A stretch of DNA of 64,000 bases from Shewanella insulae (GTDB lineage Bacteria > Pseudomonadota > Gammaproteobacteria > Enterobacterales > Shewanellaceae): contig NZ_WRPA01000005.1 in the NCBI RefSeq assembly GCF_009831655.1, positions 62,001 to 126,000 of the forward strand, written 5' to 3'. Positions 53,515 to 62,717 of the stretch are shown piece by piece; the stretch's first letter is position 1; every line of letters starts with the position of its first letter. The notes below the pieces were generated by a model, which saw nothing but the letters and a program-made list of their open reading frames with translations, had not been told where the DNA came from and made no database searches. Made by a program: the position numbers and the translations under genes.

Positions 53515-54975
53515 TTAGCCTGAGGCAGCGCCTGTGTTATCCTCTGTAATTATCGAAGAAGGGCAGATTTTATCTCGTACCAGGTCTCTAGGCAGGCTGT
53601 TCTTTAGCTTATTCCCCAAGTGCTTCACCAAGCCTAAGTGGGCGCCCTGGTAACTCACCAACTGCTCGCCTTGTGGTTTCTCTTTACTGGCTAAGGCGAT
53701 ATCACGGCCCATCAGGTATTGAATCGCCTGAGCCTCATCAAGCCTGATCCCTTGGGAACTGCCGGCCAGTGCCATGACGGCCTCATGCCTGGGCTTAAAG
53801 CCTTTCTTCAGGGCATCGGCCAGCTTGAGGCCAATCCGCTGAAAGCGAATTTTGCCGATGAGAGGCTCCACATTGCTAGGAAACAGCCAATACTCATCGT
53901 CTCTCTGCATCAAGAGCCCCTGACCGTCAAGCTTTATGCCGAAGCTTGTATCGAAATAGTCGCATAGGGCCAGGCGAGACTTCTTGTCGATAGGACTAAA
54001 GGGAAAGTTCTTCTGCTTGCGCGGTTCTTCGCTGTTTCTGGGCACCTCGGTCAGCTTGGTTAACTTGGCGATGAAGAAACCTTCGCTGTCGAAGATCTGC
54101 GGCCAGACATGGAGGAAGCCTTCACCGGTACAGGCTTTCTCGGCGTCTGGGAAGAGGCTGGCTAGGGAGTCAAACTGCACCGCATCGCCATAGGTGGCCT
54201 TGAGGTGCAGACAGACTTCCTGATTTTCGCGGCGATTGAGGGTGCAGGTGGAGTATACCAGGCTGCCGCCCGGCTTTAACGCCAGAAAGGCAGATTCGAT
54301 TAGGTCGCGTTGCACGCTGGCAATAGCCTCTATCTCATCTGCGTCCCAATGTTTGAGGGCATCGGGATCTTTGCGCACCGTGCCTTCACCGCCACAGGGG
54401 GCGTCGAGCAGTATGGCGTCGAAAGTCTCGAACAGATACTCGCCAAAGACTCTGGCATCGAAGTGGGTGAGGGCGAGATTGCTGGCGCCCATGCGTTGCA
54501 CGTTGGCGTGCAGCACCTTGACCCGACTGGAGGAGTATTCGTTGGCGACCAACAAGCCCTGGTTGTTCATCAGGGCCGCAAGCTGAGTAGTCTTAGAACC
54601 CGGCGCCGAAGCCATATCCAGTAGGGTGAGGGGGGACGCATCCTCTATCGGCTCGGGAAATAGCGCCTTAGGTGGCAGCATGGAGCTGGCCTCCTGAATA
54701 TAAAATAGTCCCTGAATATGCTCTACCGTGTTACCCAGCTGCACCGAGTCACCCACCTTTACCCAGAAACCCTCCTCGCACCAGGGCACAGGTTCGAACT
54801 GCCAGCCTTTGGCATTCATCATGGTGAGAAAGTCAGAGGTCGTTATCTTGAGAGTGTTGACCCTGATGGAGGGACGTAGGGGCTTGGCGCAATAGCTGAT
54901 AAATTCATCCATCGAGAGATGATCCGGCATATCTTTCGCTATGCTATTGATAAAATTTTGATTTAGTTGAACCAT
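53515..54975 (-). CDS. rsmF: 16S rRNA (cytosine-1407-C5) methyltransferase RsmF
   Basis: A 486-residue SAM-dependent rRNA methyltransferase of the NOL1/NOP2/Sun family (YebU). The SAM-binding DMASAPGSKTTQLAA, the catalytic cysteine motif LLDAPCGGEG and the second cysteine YSTCTLNRREN are all present, and the C-terminal PUA-like domain is seen in NFPFSPID and ELVRD. The frame is open to 55119, but similarity begins at MVQLNQNFI, so I use the ATG at 54975, although no good ribosome binding site precedes it. Confidence 0.93.
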   Translation of the reverse strand: MVQLNQNFINSIAKDMPDHLSMDEFISYCAKPLRPSIRVNTLKITTSDFLTMMNAKGWQFEPVPWCEEGFWVKVGDSVQLGNTVEHIQGLFYIQEASSMLPPKALFPEPIEDASPLTLLDMASAPGSKTTQLAALMNNQGLLVANEYSSSRVKVLHANVQRMGASNLALTHFDARVFGEYLFETFDAILLDAPCGGEGTVRKDPDALKHWDADEIEAIASVQRDLIESAFLALKPGGSLVYSTCTLNRRENQEVCLHLKATYGDAVQFDSLASLFPDAEKACTGEGFLHVWPQIFDSEGFFIAKLTKLTEVPRNSEEPRKQKNFPFSPIDKKSRLALCDYFDTSFGIKLDGQGLLMQRDDEYWLFPSNVEPLIGKIRFQRIGLKLADALKKGFKPRHEAVMALAGSSQGIRLDEAQAIQYLMGRDIALASKEKPQGEQLVSYQGAHLGLVKHLGNKLKNSLPRDLVRDKICPSSIITEDNTGAASG

Positions 54976-55063
54976 AGGTAACAGAATAGAGATATCGTTA
55001 GTCGCCAGTATATCACATCCATTATTGGGCCTTGAGCAAAGCTTAGGGTGAAAGGAGTCTCGG

Positions 55064-56290
55064 GTGTTAAATCGCGTTTGGTTTGCCTTTTTTGTCGCCG
55101 CCTTAGTCGCAATCGCCATCAGTCTGTTTCAGGGACAGTGGCAGATCCTATCTGCCGTGGTCGAAGCCCTGTTTGCCAGTGCCAAGTTAGCCGCCGAAAT
55201 TGCTTTGGGGTTGATAGGCGTACTTTCCCTGTGGATGGGCCTGATGCGGGTAGGGGAGAAGGCCGGTGTGGTGGGCCTCTTCGCTCGTTTGTTTGAGCCT
55301 TTGCTGAGCCGCTTAATGCCAGAAGTGCCGCGGGGACACCCCGCCTTTGGCAGCGTCACCATGAACCTGACGGCCAATGTACTTGGCCTAGACAATGCCG
55401 CGACGCCCCTTGGGCTTAAGGCGATGCAAGATCTGCAGAGCCTGAATCCGGTCAAGAGTGTGGCTACCAATGCGCAGATCCTCTTCTTGGTTCTCAACAC
55501 CTCTTCCGTTACCTTGGTGCCGGTCACCGTATTTCTCTACCGCGCCCAGCAAGGTGCCGAGTCGCCAGCGGATATCTTTCTGCCTATCTTGCTGGCCACC
55601 ACGGCCTCCACCCTGGTGGGCGTATTAGTGGTGGCCTTCTATCAGCGGATCTCACTGCTGAATAGTGTCCTGTTGGGCTACGGTGCCCTGATGTTGGCGG
55701 CGGTATCTACCTTGGTGTTTTATCTAGGCACGCTAACGGTAGCTGCCATAGGTGAATTTTCAACGGCGCTGGGCAACGGCATCTTAGTGCTGCTGATCTT
55801 CAGCTTCATTCTGGTGGCGGGGCTGCGTAAGGTGGCTGTGTATGATGAGTTTGTTGGCGGCGCGAAAGAGGGCTTTAATCAGGCGGTGCAGCTGATCCCT
55901 TACCTGCTTGCCATGTTACTGGCCATCGCCTTACTGCGCGCCTCGGGTGCGTTGGATTATCTGCTTGGGGTCATCGCCGCCCTGGTCAATCTGCTGGGGG
56001 GGGATACCCGGTTTGTCGACGCCCTGCCCACCGCCTTGATGAAACCCTTTAGCGGTTCGGGTGCTCGTGCCATGATGCTGGAGACAATGCAACATTATGG
56101 GGTCGACTCGTTTGCCGGCCGCTTAGCGGCCGTGGTGCAAGGGAGTACCGAGACAACCTTCTATGTGCTGGCGGTCTACTTCGGCGCCGTGGGGATACGT
56201 AACGGTCGTCATGCCCTGGTGTGTGGCTTAAGTGCGGATTTTGCCGGGATATGCGCTGGTATCTGGGTCTGCTATCAGTTTTATGGTTAA
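55064..56290 (+). CDS. Fused SpmA-SpmB nucleoside-recognition (Gate) membrane protein
   Basis: A 408-residue polytopic membrane protein with two Gate (nucleoside recognition) domains. The first half resembles SpmA (LSLWMGLMRVGEKAGVV, PRGHPAFGSVTMNLTANVLGLDNAATPLGLKAM, at roughly residues 56-120). The second resembles SpmB (PYLLAMLLAIALLRASGALDYLL, STETTFYVLAVYFGAVG). In Bacillus these are two separate spore-maturation proteins; this organism does not sporulate as far as one can tell, so the role is unknown, perhaps transport. GTG start with AAAGGAG upstream; divergent from rsmF. Confidence 0.85.
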   Translation: MLNRVWFAFFVAALVAIAISLFQGQWQILSAVVEALFASAKLAAEIALGLIGVLSLWMGLMRVGEKAGVVGLFARLFEPLLSRLMPEVPRGHPAFGSVTMNLTANVLGLDNAATPLGLKAMQDLQSLNPVKSVATNAQILFLVLNTSSVTLVPVTVFLYRAQQGAESPADIFLPILLATTASTLVGVLVVAFYQRISLLNSVLLGYGALMLAAVSTLVFYLGTLTVAAIGEFSTALGNGILVLLIFSFILVAGLRKVAVYDEFVGGAKEGFNQAVQLIPYLLAMLLAIALLRASGALDYLLGVIAALVNLLGGDTRFVDALPTALMKPFSGSGARAMMLETMQHYGVDSFAGRLAAVVQGSTETTFYVLAVYFGAVGIRNGRHALVCGLSADFAGICAGIWVCYQFYG

Positions 56291-56350
56291 TTGATGCCCG
56301 CACAAGGGGCGGCTGCCAAGCTAGCGGTCGGTCATACACAGTCGAGTATT

Positions 56351-56391
56351 AAAAAGAAAAATGGCCGTTAGGACCCAAGCCTAACGGCCAT
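56351..56391 (-). terminator. Terminator of the outer-membrane barrel gene
   Basis: A 12-bp stem ATGGCCGTTAGG and CCTAACGGCCAT with a seven-base loop. On the minus strand it is followed by T5-C-T5. Confidence 0.85.
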
Positions 56392-56411
56392 ATCAAGATG
56401 GCATTTGGCGC

Positions 56412-57311
56412 TTAGAAGCGATAGCTTACCGATAGCATGGGCCCGATAAAGCTGTAGTACAAGTTATAGTCGGCCACGTTGAGCTGATCTGAGATGCTGT
56501 GTTTAAAGTCGACATCGACCTTGTAATAGTTAAAGGCGGCTGACATACGCCAATTCTTGGTGATCTCGGCTTCGACACCGGCGCGAATATCTATCAGACT
56601 GCCCTTGATATCGTCCAATTTGATGTAGAAATACTGAGCGTGGGCGTTGAACTTGAAGCCTGGGCTGAACTCATAGTCGCCGTACAGTCCGACATCCGGC
56701 AAGGGCGCCGTGACCTCTTCATCGACAAATCTTGGTGATGCCGTTTGCGCACATTGTTGTAGTGTCTCTCCCTTGGCACAGATACCTATGTCGCCGTCGA
56801 AGGCGGTCTTGATAAACATAGTATGGAGGCCTAAGGAAAGACCGAGGTTAAAGTTATTTCCCTGATAGAAGTTATAACCATATCCCAGGCGTGCAATGTC
56901 GATATTCAGGGTTGTCTCTAGACGAGCACCCGATTGAACGTCATAAACTTGATTGTCTAGGGTGACCTGAAAGGGGACGGTGAGATTTTTTACCTCTGCA
57001 GTACGATGCAGCTGTTTCCAGTCGAAATAGATGCTGTGCCGAGAGTTGAAGTGGTAGCTGGCCTCGAAAAACGGTAGAAACTGCGATTCTTCTAAAGCTA
57101 AGTCCTCTTCGAAATCGAGCTTAAAATTATTGCCCTGAACCGGGTTGGTGACATCCATGCTGGAGTTAGAGTTGGAGTAGAAACCGCCAATTTTTAACAT
57201 GATCTCACTAGGTTCTACCGGTGCCGACACCGAATAGGAATTGGCAGCTCCAGCGGCTAATACCGAAGAGCTAAAGAGAGACAAGCTAAATATGGCGACC
57301 GATTTAATCAC
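56412..57311 (-). CDS. Predicted outer-membrane beta-barrel protein, unknown function
   Basis: A 299-residue protein with a signal peptide (cleavage after VLA near residue 19) and many alternating aromatic/polar strands ending in GPMLSVSYRF, with terminal Phe as in outer-membrane proteins. About 10-12 strands seem possible. The extracellular-looking loop GDIGICAKGETLQQCAQ has two cysteines that could form a disulfide. I do not recognise a named family; it could be an OmpW/Lpg1974-like porin or a structural barrel. It is monocistronic, preceded by about 220 AT-rich bases. Confidence 0.75.
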   Translation of the reverse strand: MIKSVAIFSLSLFSSSVLAAGAANSYSVSAPVEPSEIMLKIGGFYSNSNSSMDVTNPVQGNNFKLDFEEDLALEESQFLPFFEASYHFNSRHSIYFDWKQLHRTAEVKNLTVPFQVTLDNQVYDVQSGARLETTLNIDIARLGYGYNFYQGNNFNLGLSLGLHTMFIKTAFDGDIGICAKGETLQQCAQTASPRFVDEEVTAPLPDVGLYGDYEFSPGFKFNAHAQYFYIKLDDIKGSLIDIRAGVEAEITKNWRMSAAFNYYKVDVDFKHSISDQLNVADYNLYYSFIGPMLSVSYRF

Positions 57312-57483
57312 TAACTACAACCTCTATCAACTAATAATAATTATAAGTTATTGATTTATTTAGTAAGACTTTTTTACTACGCTATCATTCTAACAGGATA
57401 TTTAAAATTGTGAATGATTTGTATCAAAAAATGTCAAGGTTGCGGCGTTTTTGTTGATATTGAGAGCTGGATTACACAAATAA

Positions 57484-57512
57484 AAAGGCTCCCGATGATG
57501 TATCGAGAGCCA
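57484..57512 (-). terminator. dgkA terminator
   Basis: GGCTCCCGAT pairs with ATCGAGAGCC with one mismatch, and a T5 run follows on the minus strand. Confidence 0.75.
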
Positions 57513-57533
57513 GGTATTAAAGTCTGAAGCGGG

Positions 57534-57905
57534 TTAGAAAACCAGTGGCCAGAGGATAAGTAGCCAAGTGACGCCGCACAGGGCCAGAGCGATAAATACT
57601 GCCGCCGAGGCGATATCTTTTGCCTGACCGCTTAGGGGATGGATCTCGTGACCGATACGGTCGACCACCGCCTCGATGGCCGAGTTAAGTAGCTCGACGA
57701 TCAAGACTATCATCAGCGTCATGATAAGCAGGATACGTTCGACCAAGGGCACCTCTACTAATAGGGCGATTGGTAGCATGAAGGCGACCAAGATCAACTC
57801 TTGGCGAAAGGCAGCCTCCGATTGCCAAGCAAGCTTAAGTCCTTGCATCGAGAAGCCTGTTGCTCTGAAGATTCGTTTGATGCCGTGATTATTTTCCGGT
57901 TTCAT
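57534..57905 (-). CDS. dgkA: Diacylglycerol kinase
   Basis: A 123-residue integral membrane kinase with three hydrophobic segments. The signature VELLNSAIEAVVDRIG (about residues 69-84) holds catalytic glutamates, and GHEIHPLSGQAKDIASAAVF completes the site. It phosphorylates diacylglycerol, recycling lipid from osmoregulated glucan or LPS modification. The length equals that of E. coli DgkA (122). Confidence 0.95.
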   Translation of the reverse strand: MKPENNHGIKRIFRATGFSMQGLKLAWQSEAAFRQELILVAFMLPIALLVEVPLVERILLIMTLMIVLIVELLNSAIEAVVDRIGHEIHPLSGQAKDIASAAVFIALALCGVTWLLILWPLVF

Positions 57906-58082
57906 AGGTGTCCATTTCGTTTTTGTCGTTTAACTGTTTCCGCTCGGCCTGAGCTGGCGGGGGCAGGCCTGTTACAATTTGGGCGCCAGTATAACACTCT
58001 AGTTACCAGCGTAACATCTGCCTGATAGGCTTTGGGCTAAACTTAACGCTTAGCTGTCACCCTATTGCTCAAGGAGGAGCCA

Positions 58083-58982
58083 ATGTCGTGTACTAGTCGG
58101 TCAATCTTTATCGGGCGCGCCGCGCTATTTCTATGTTGTGTCTCACATGTGGCGATGGCTAACGACTCCCCCAGTTTTCCAGGTGGCGCAGTGAGCCAGC
58201 TTAAGCCGAAACAACAGCCAGGATTGCAGTTGGCAGGTAGGCGCGAGGCCGACCGACCTATATCAGAGTATCTGGTGAGCGAAAAGTTCGATGGCGTAAG
58301 AGGACGCTGGACGGGCAACTCGATGATGACCCGCTCTGGTCATCCAATAAGAGTGCCTCCCTGGTTTACCAAAGGCTTTCCTAAAGACCCCTTAGATGGC
58401 GAGTTGTGGATTGGTCGCGAGCAGTTTGAGGCTATCTCTGCCTTAGTTCGTAATAAAAATGCCGACCCTGAGCGTTGGCGCGCCGTCTCGTTTCTGGTCT
58501 TCGATTATCCCGCTATAGATAGCCCCTTTGGTGAACGTTACTCGCTAGCCGTTAAACGCTACGCACATCTATCACCTTTCTTGCATGTCATTCCTCAAAG
58601 GCGAATTCAAGATAGTCAGGCGTTGAATGTTGAATTAGACAAAATGGTGGCACAAGGGGCTGAGGGCCTGATGCTGCATCATCAGGATGCTCGCTATCGG
58701 GCCGGGCGCAATGGTGACTTAGTGAAGCTCAAGCGTTATCAGGATGCCGAGGCTAAGGTTATCGCCCATCTGCCGGGGAAGGGGAAATACCTGGGAATGA
58801 TGGGGTCGCTAGAGGTTGAAACGAGTGGGGGGATCCGTTTTAAGCTAGGCACTGGCTTTAGCGATGAGCAGCGTCGGCATCCTCCGGCCATTGGCAGCAC
58901 GGTTACCTATAAGTATTATGGCCTGACTCAAAATGGTGTACCCAGGTTTGCCAGCTTTATGCGAATTCGTGAGCCGCTTTGA
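58083..58982 (+). CDS. Periplasmic ATP-dependent DNA ligase (LigE type)
   Basis: A 299-residue minimal ATP-dependent DNA ligase with a signal peptide (cleavage after AMA, about residue 26). The adenylated lysine is Lys68 in motif I SEKFDGVRGRW. Motif III (FLVFDYPAID), motif IV (GAEGLMLHH) and motif V (VKLKRYQDAEAKV) follow, then an OB domain. LigE enzymes are exported and may seal incoming DNA during uptake or in extracellular DNA. The ATG at 58083 has GGAGGAG upstream. It stands alone. Confidence 0.9.
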   Translation: MSCTSRSIFIGRAALFLCCVSHVAMANDSPSFPGGAVSQLKPKQQPGLQLAGRREADRPISEYLVSEKFDGVRGRWTGNSMMTRSGHPIRVPPWFTKGFPKDPLDGELWIGREQFEAISALVRNKNADPERWRAVSFLVFDYPAIDSPFGERYSLAVKRYAHLSPFLHVIPQRRIQDSQALNVELDKMVAQGAEGLMLHHQDARYRAGRNGDLVKLKRYQDAEAKVIAHLPGKGKYLGMMGSLEVETSGGIRFKLGTGFSDEQRRHPPAIGSTVTYKYYGLTQNGVPRFASFMRIREPL

Positions 58983-59047
58983 ATTCGCATGCCGTTTGGG
59001 ATAAGCATTAAATTAATAATGTAGGTTTTGAATAAGAAAGGAAAAGT

Positions 59048-59512
59048 ATGTCAAACATCAACTCTGTCCTATTTGTCTGTCTCGGGAATATCTGTCGCTC
59101 TCCAACGGCCGAGGCGGTATTTAGAGGCCTGCTTAACGAGCGGGGCCTCTCGATCGTTTGTGACTCGGCGGGTACCTCTGATTACCATGAGGGGGAGGGG
59201 CCAGACCGACGGGCTCGTCAGGCTGGCGAGCGCAGAGGCTTAGATTTCAGTGACATTCGTGCCAGAGGGGTTAGAGACGATGACTTTGAACGATTCGATC
59301 TGATCTTGGCGGCAGATAAGGCTAATTTGCGAGATTTGCGTGTTCGCTGTCCAGCTCAATATCAGTCAAAGCTGGCCTTGATGCTCTCGTTTCTAGATGA
59401 GGGAGAGCGGGAGGTGCCAGACCCATACTATGGCGGCGATGCGGGTTTTGAGCAGGTTTTGGATCTACTGCAGCAGAGTTGTGAAAAACTGCTGTCGCAG
59501 ATTGCTAAATAA
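59048..59512 (+). CDS. Low-molecular-weight protein tyrosine phosphatase
   Basis: A 154-residue LMW-PTP. The P-loop CLGNICRS at residues 11-18 supplies the nucleophile Cys11 and Arg17, and the acid DPYYGG comes near the C-terminus. Tyrosines follow the acid as in family members. Bacterial relatives dephosphorylate tyrosine kinases of polysaccharide export or other targets, but no such genes are nearby. Confidence 0.92.
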   Translation: MSNINSVLFVCLGNICRSPTAEAVFRGLLNERGLSIVCDSAGTSDYHEGEGPDRRARQAGERRGLDFSDIRARGVRDDDFERFDLILAADKANLRDLRVRCPAQYQSKLALMLSFLDEGEREVPDPYYGGDAGFEQVLDLLQQSCEKLLSQIAK

Positions 59513-59604
59513 GCATGAACTTGATGCACAACCGCTTGCTAGTGACAATTTAGAAATATTTTCGAGAGCGTCATCTTGCAAGCGGCATTTTTTAAGTTGC
59601 TAGC

Positions 59605-60546
59605 TTAGTCGTTATGACGAACGCCCGAACGCTTTTGGCGCTCAGCCTCGATCTTCGCCTGCTTCTCCGCCTCTTTTTCGGCCAGGATACGAGCCACTTC
59701 CGCCTTTTCGGCATCGGCCATCTCTGGGGTTTCCAGTGACAACTGACCTATCTTACCCGAGCGGAACTCATGCAGTAGCAGTTCCGAGGCCTTGTGCAGA
59801 TCGATTCTGCCGCCTGGTCTCAAGGCGCCACGATTGCGACCAATCGCCTCGAGCAGACCTATGTCATCACTAGGAAGTTCTTTGAGCTTATAGCGCTCAA
59901 GCATGGCATCGGGATAGGCCTTGAGGAAGTATTCGGCGGCAAACATGGCCACATCTTCATATTCCATTGCCGTGTCTTTGATGGCGCCGGTTACCGCCAG
60001 GCGGTAGCCGCTGGCCTCGTTGTCCACCTTAGGCCATAGGATGCCGGGGGTGTCTGATAGTACGATGCCATTCTTCAAATTAATACGCTGCTGGGTCTTG
60101 GTGACCGCAGGCTCATTCCCCGTCTTGGCAATCACTCTTCCCGCCAAGGTGTTAATGATGGTCGACTTGCCTACGTTAGGGATCCCCATGATCATGGTAC
60201 GGATATCTTTTTCTACCTTGTCACGGTTAGGCACTAGCTTACGACAGAGTTCGGGGACCTTACGCACCTGGGCTGCCTGCAGCGTGGTGATGGCCATCGC
60301 CTTCACCCCTTGCTCTTGCTCCAGGTAGTCGATCCAGCGCTGGGTGATCTCCGGATCGGCTAGATCTGACTTGTTGAGCAGCTTGATACAGGGCCTGTCA
60401 CCACGCAAACTGGCGACCATAGGGTTTTCGCTGCTATAGGGAATACGGGCGTCGAGCACTTCGATCACCAGATCGACTTGAGGCATCACCTCTGCTATTT
60501 CTTTGCGCGCCTTGTGCATATGGCCTGGAAACCACTGAATTGCCAT
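59605..60546 (-). CDS. Ribosome biogenesis GTPase YlqF/RbgA
   Basis: A 313-residue circularly permuted GTPase: the G4 motif NKSD (residues about 57-60) comes before G1 GIPNVGKSTIINTL and G3 DTPG. The N-terminus WFPGHMHKARKEI is diagnostic of the RbgA/YlqF group, which helps assemble the 50S subunit in Bacillus; the gammaproteobacterial function is less studied. The C-terminal tail is charged and helical (AEKEAEKQAKIEAERQK), a likely coiled coil. Confidence 0.92.
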   Translation of the reverse strand: MAIQWFPGHMHKARKEIAEVMPQVDLVIEVLDARIPYSSENPMVASLRGDRPCIKLLNKSDLADPEITQRWIDYLEQEQGVKAMAITTLQAAQVRKVPELCRKLVPNRDKVEKDIRTMIMGIPNVGKSTIINTLAGRVIAKTGNEPAVTKTQQRINLKNGIVLSDTPGILWPKVDNEASGYRLAVTGAIKDTAMEYEDVAMFAAEYFLKAYPDAMLERYKLKELPSDDIGLLEAIGRNRGALRPGGRIDLHKASELLLHEFRSGKIGQLSLETPEMADAEKAEVARILAEKEAEKQAKIEAERQKRSGVRHND

Positions 60547-60614
60547 CTCTGTACTCTGTCTCTGTGCAAATTTGGGGAGGGATTTTACCCTGATACAGTT
60601 TAAAAATCATAAAT

Positions 60615-60638
60615 AAAAAGCGCCCTTGGGCGCTTTTT
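60615..60638. terminator. Bidirectional-looking terminator after the oxygenase gene
   Basis: An AAAAAGCGCCC-TT-GGGCGCTTTTT hairpin. On the minus strand it ends the oxygenase gene at 60655. Confidence 0.88.
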
Positions 60639-60654
60639 ATCTTAGTCGAGGGTG

Positions 60655-61494
60655 TTAGATAACGCCCAATTCTCTCAGACGCTCCATCAGGTAGGTGTCG
60701 GCGGTGTAACGCTCCGACAGGACCACTTCTGGTTTAGGATGGAGGAAGAGGGGCAGCGAGATACGCGAGCGTGTCTTGTCGGCGCCTTCTGGATTGATCA
60801 CTCTGTGGGTCGTCGAAGGGAAATAACCGCCCGACGCTTCCTGGAGCATGTCGCCAATATTGATGATCAAGTTGCCGAAATCGCTGGGTACATCTAACCA
60901 GTCGCCTGATTTGGCTTTCACCTGCAGGCCAGGCTCGTTAGCGGCCGGCAATACGGTAAGCAGGTTAATATCTTCATGGGCCGCGGCGCGAATGGCACCT
61001 AGCTCTTCATCGCCCGACATTGGCGGATAGTGAAGAATGCGCAGCAGTGTCTTATGGCTGTTCTCTATCATCTTAGGTAGGGCGATAGAGTAATTGACAG
61101 CCACTTCTGCTGGAGTATGGGCTTCTACCCAACCGAGTAGCTCCTCGGCCAGTGCGTTAGCTTCCTGATAGTAGCGCAGTATGTTCTCTCTAAGGGAGTC
61201 TGGAATGCGCCCCCAAGGATAGACATGGTAGTATTCTTTGATATCTTTCACCGTATGGCCTTTGGCAGTTTCAGATACCTCGGAAGGGAAGAAACCATCG
61301 TGGGTTTCCGGCTTAAACAGGTAGTTGTGCTTGTCATCGCTATTGAAGAAGGCCTGCCACTCTTCATAGATGGTATCGACCAAAGCCTTGTCGATCGGGT
61401 GATTTGAGAGTACGCCAAATCCTGTTTCGCGCAAGGACTCAACGAATCGCTTGGCGCTGTCTTGAGCACGGTAATCTATTGTTTCTAATTTCAT
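60655..61494 (-). CDS. 2-oxoglutarate/Fe(II) oxygenase, isopenicillin-N-synthase family
   Basis: A 279-residue oxygenase. Iron ligands are in AAHEDINLLTVLP (His, Asp) and a later His in STTHRVINP, and the Arg of RSRISLPLFLHP would bind the co-substrate carboxylate. The N-terminal half (LRETGFGVLSNHPI, DGFFPSEVSETAKG) is the family's DIOX_N domain. The substrate is unknown. The frame is open to 61575; MKLETIDYRAQ at 61494 fits family starts, though its ribosome binding site is weak. Confidence 0.88.
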   Translation of the reverse strand: MKLETIDYRAQDSAKRFVESLRETGFGVLSNHPIDKALVDTIYEEWQAFFNSDDKHNYLFKPETHDGFFPSEVSETAKGHTVKDIKEYYHVYPWGRIPDSLRENILRYYQEANALAEELLGWVEAHTPAEVAVNYSIALPKMIENSHKTLLRILHYPPMSGDEELGAIRAAAHEDINLLTVLPAANEPGLQVKAKSGDWLDVPSDFGNLIINIGDMLQEASGGYFPSTTHRVINPEGADKTRSRISLPLFLHPKPEVVLSERYTADTYLMERLRELGVI

Positions 61495-61771
61495 ATTTTG
61501 TTTTCTTGTTATTGAACCCCGCTGGCAGTTTAACCTTGGGATCGCCTTTGAGCAATTGGGTGTGACAAAAATCACGCTTTCATTGTTTGGTGACGAGAAG
61601 AGCTTGGTTTGCCTCTAAAATTTTTACTATTAAAATCATGCTTTAGCTAACAAACAGCAGGTGGACACTATAATGATGCAATAACCTACCTGTTTACTAG
61701 GTCTTTTATCTGCTATTGTGTGAGTAGAGTGGTCTGAATGGCCTGAGGGAAAGTCGTACAGGAGTGCAAGA

Positions 61772-62689
61772 GTGCGTGAACTAACGGAATTTGAGCGGTA
61801 TGTGATTGAGGATAAGGGCACGGAGCGCCCCTTTAGTGGTGAGTACAATCAGCACGATGCGCCTGGAGTCTATCATTGTAAGCGTTGCGATGCGCCTCTC
61901 TATCTGTCTGAGCATAAGTTTAACGCCCATTGTGGCTGGCCTGCCTTCGATGATGAGATCCCGGGCGCTGTTAAGCGTGTATCGGACGCAGATGGCCATC
62001 GTGTCGAGATAGTGTGTCAGCAGTGTGGTGGTCATCTTGGTCATGTGTTTGAGGGGGAGTATCTGACTAGCAAGAATCTGCGCCACTGTGTGAATTCTGT
62101 CTCTATGGTATTCAAGGGAAGAGCGGAGCGGCAGAACGTTGACAGCCATATTCGCTGGGCAACATTGGGCGGTGGCTGCTTCTGGTGTCTGGAGGCGGTA
62201 TTTAGTCAGCTCAGAGGCGTGATATCGGTTAAGTCTGGCTATGCCGGTGGCGATGAGTCGACAGCTAATTATCGAGCCGTATGCACTGGAGATACCGGTC
62301 ATGCCGAGGTGGTGCAGATTGAGTTCGACAGCCATATAATCAGCTATGAAGAGCTGCTGGAGGTATTCTGGCAAAGCCATGATCCCACAACGCTCAACCG
62401 TCAGGGCAATGATGTCGGTACCCAGTATCGCTCGGTGATCTTTACCCATGACGATGAACAGATTCAAGCGGCGAGTCAGATGATAGCCAGACTGACTGAG
62501 GCGAGCATCTTCGACAAGCCCATAGTGACTGAGCTGGTGGCATTGGATAACTTCTATCCCGCCGAGCCTTATCACGATGCCTATTTCGAGCATAATGGGC
62601 AGCAGCCCTACTGTCAGGTGGTAGTTAAACCTAAGGTAGATAAGATAAAGGCCCTGTTTAAGGAACGGCTCAAATCGGGCGGCGGATAA
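61772..62689 (+). CDS. msrBA: Bifunctional methionine sulfoxide reductase MsrB-MsrA
   Basis: A 305-residue fusion with MsrB first. The MsrB part has zinc cysteines 36, 39, 82 and 85 and catalytic Cys106 in LRHCVNS. The MsrA part starts near residue 128 with GCFWCLEAVF (Cys136 catalytic) and ends with FYPAEPYHDAYF. Together it repairs both S and R isomers of methionine sulfoxide. No signal peptide, so cytoplasmic. GTG start with AGGAG upstream. Most fusions known to me are A-B order with MsrB last, so this B-A order is less common. Confidence 0.93.
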   Translation: MRELTEFERYVIEDKGTERPFSGEYNQHDAPGVYHCKRCDAPLYLSEHKFNAHCGWPAFDDEIPGAVKRVSDADGHRVEIVCQQCGGHLGHVFEGEYLTSKNLRHCVNSVSMVFKGRAERQNVDSHIRWATLGGGCFWCLEAVFSQLRGVISVKSGYAGGDESTANYRAVCTGDTGHAEVVQIEFDSHIISYEELLEVFWQSHDPTTLNRQGNDVGTQYRSVIFTHDDEQIQAASQMIARLTEASIFDKPIVTELVALDNFYPAEPYHDAYFEHNGQQPYCQVVVKPKVDKIKALFKERLKSGGG

Positions 62690-62690
62690 T

Positions 62691-62717
62691 AAAAAAGGCG
62701 CATCATGCGCCTTTTTT
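62691..62717. terminator. Terminator between msrBA and sulP
   Basis: GGCGCATCATGCGCC forms a short stem with A6 before and T6 after, working for both convergent genes. Confidence 0.88.
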
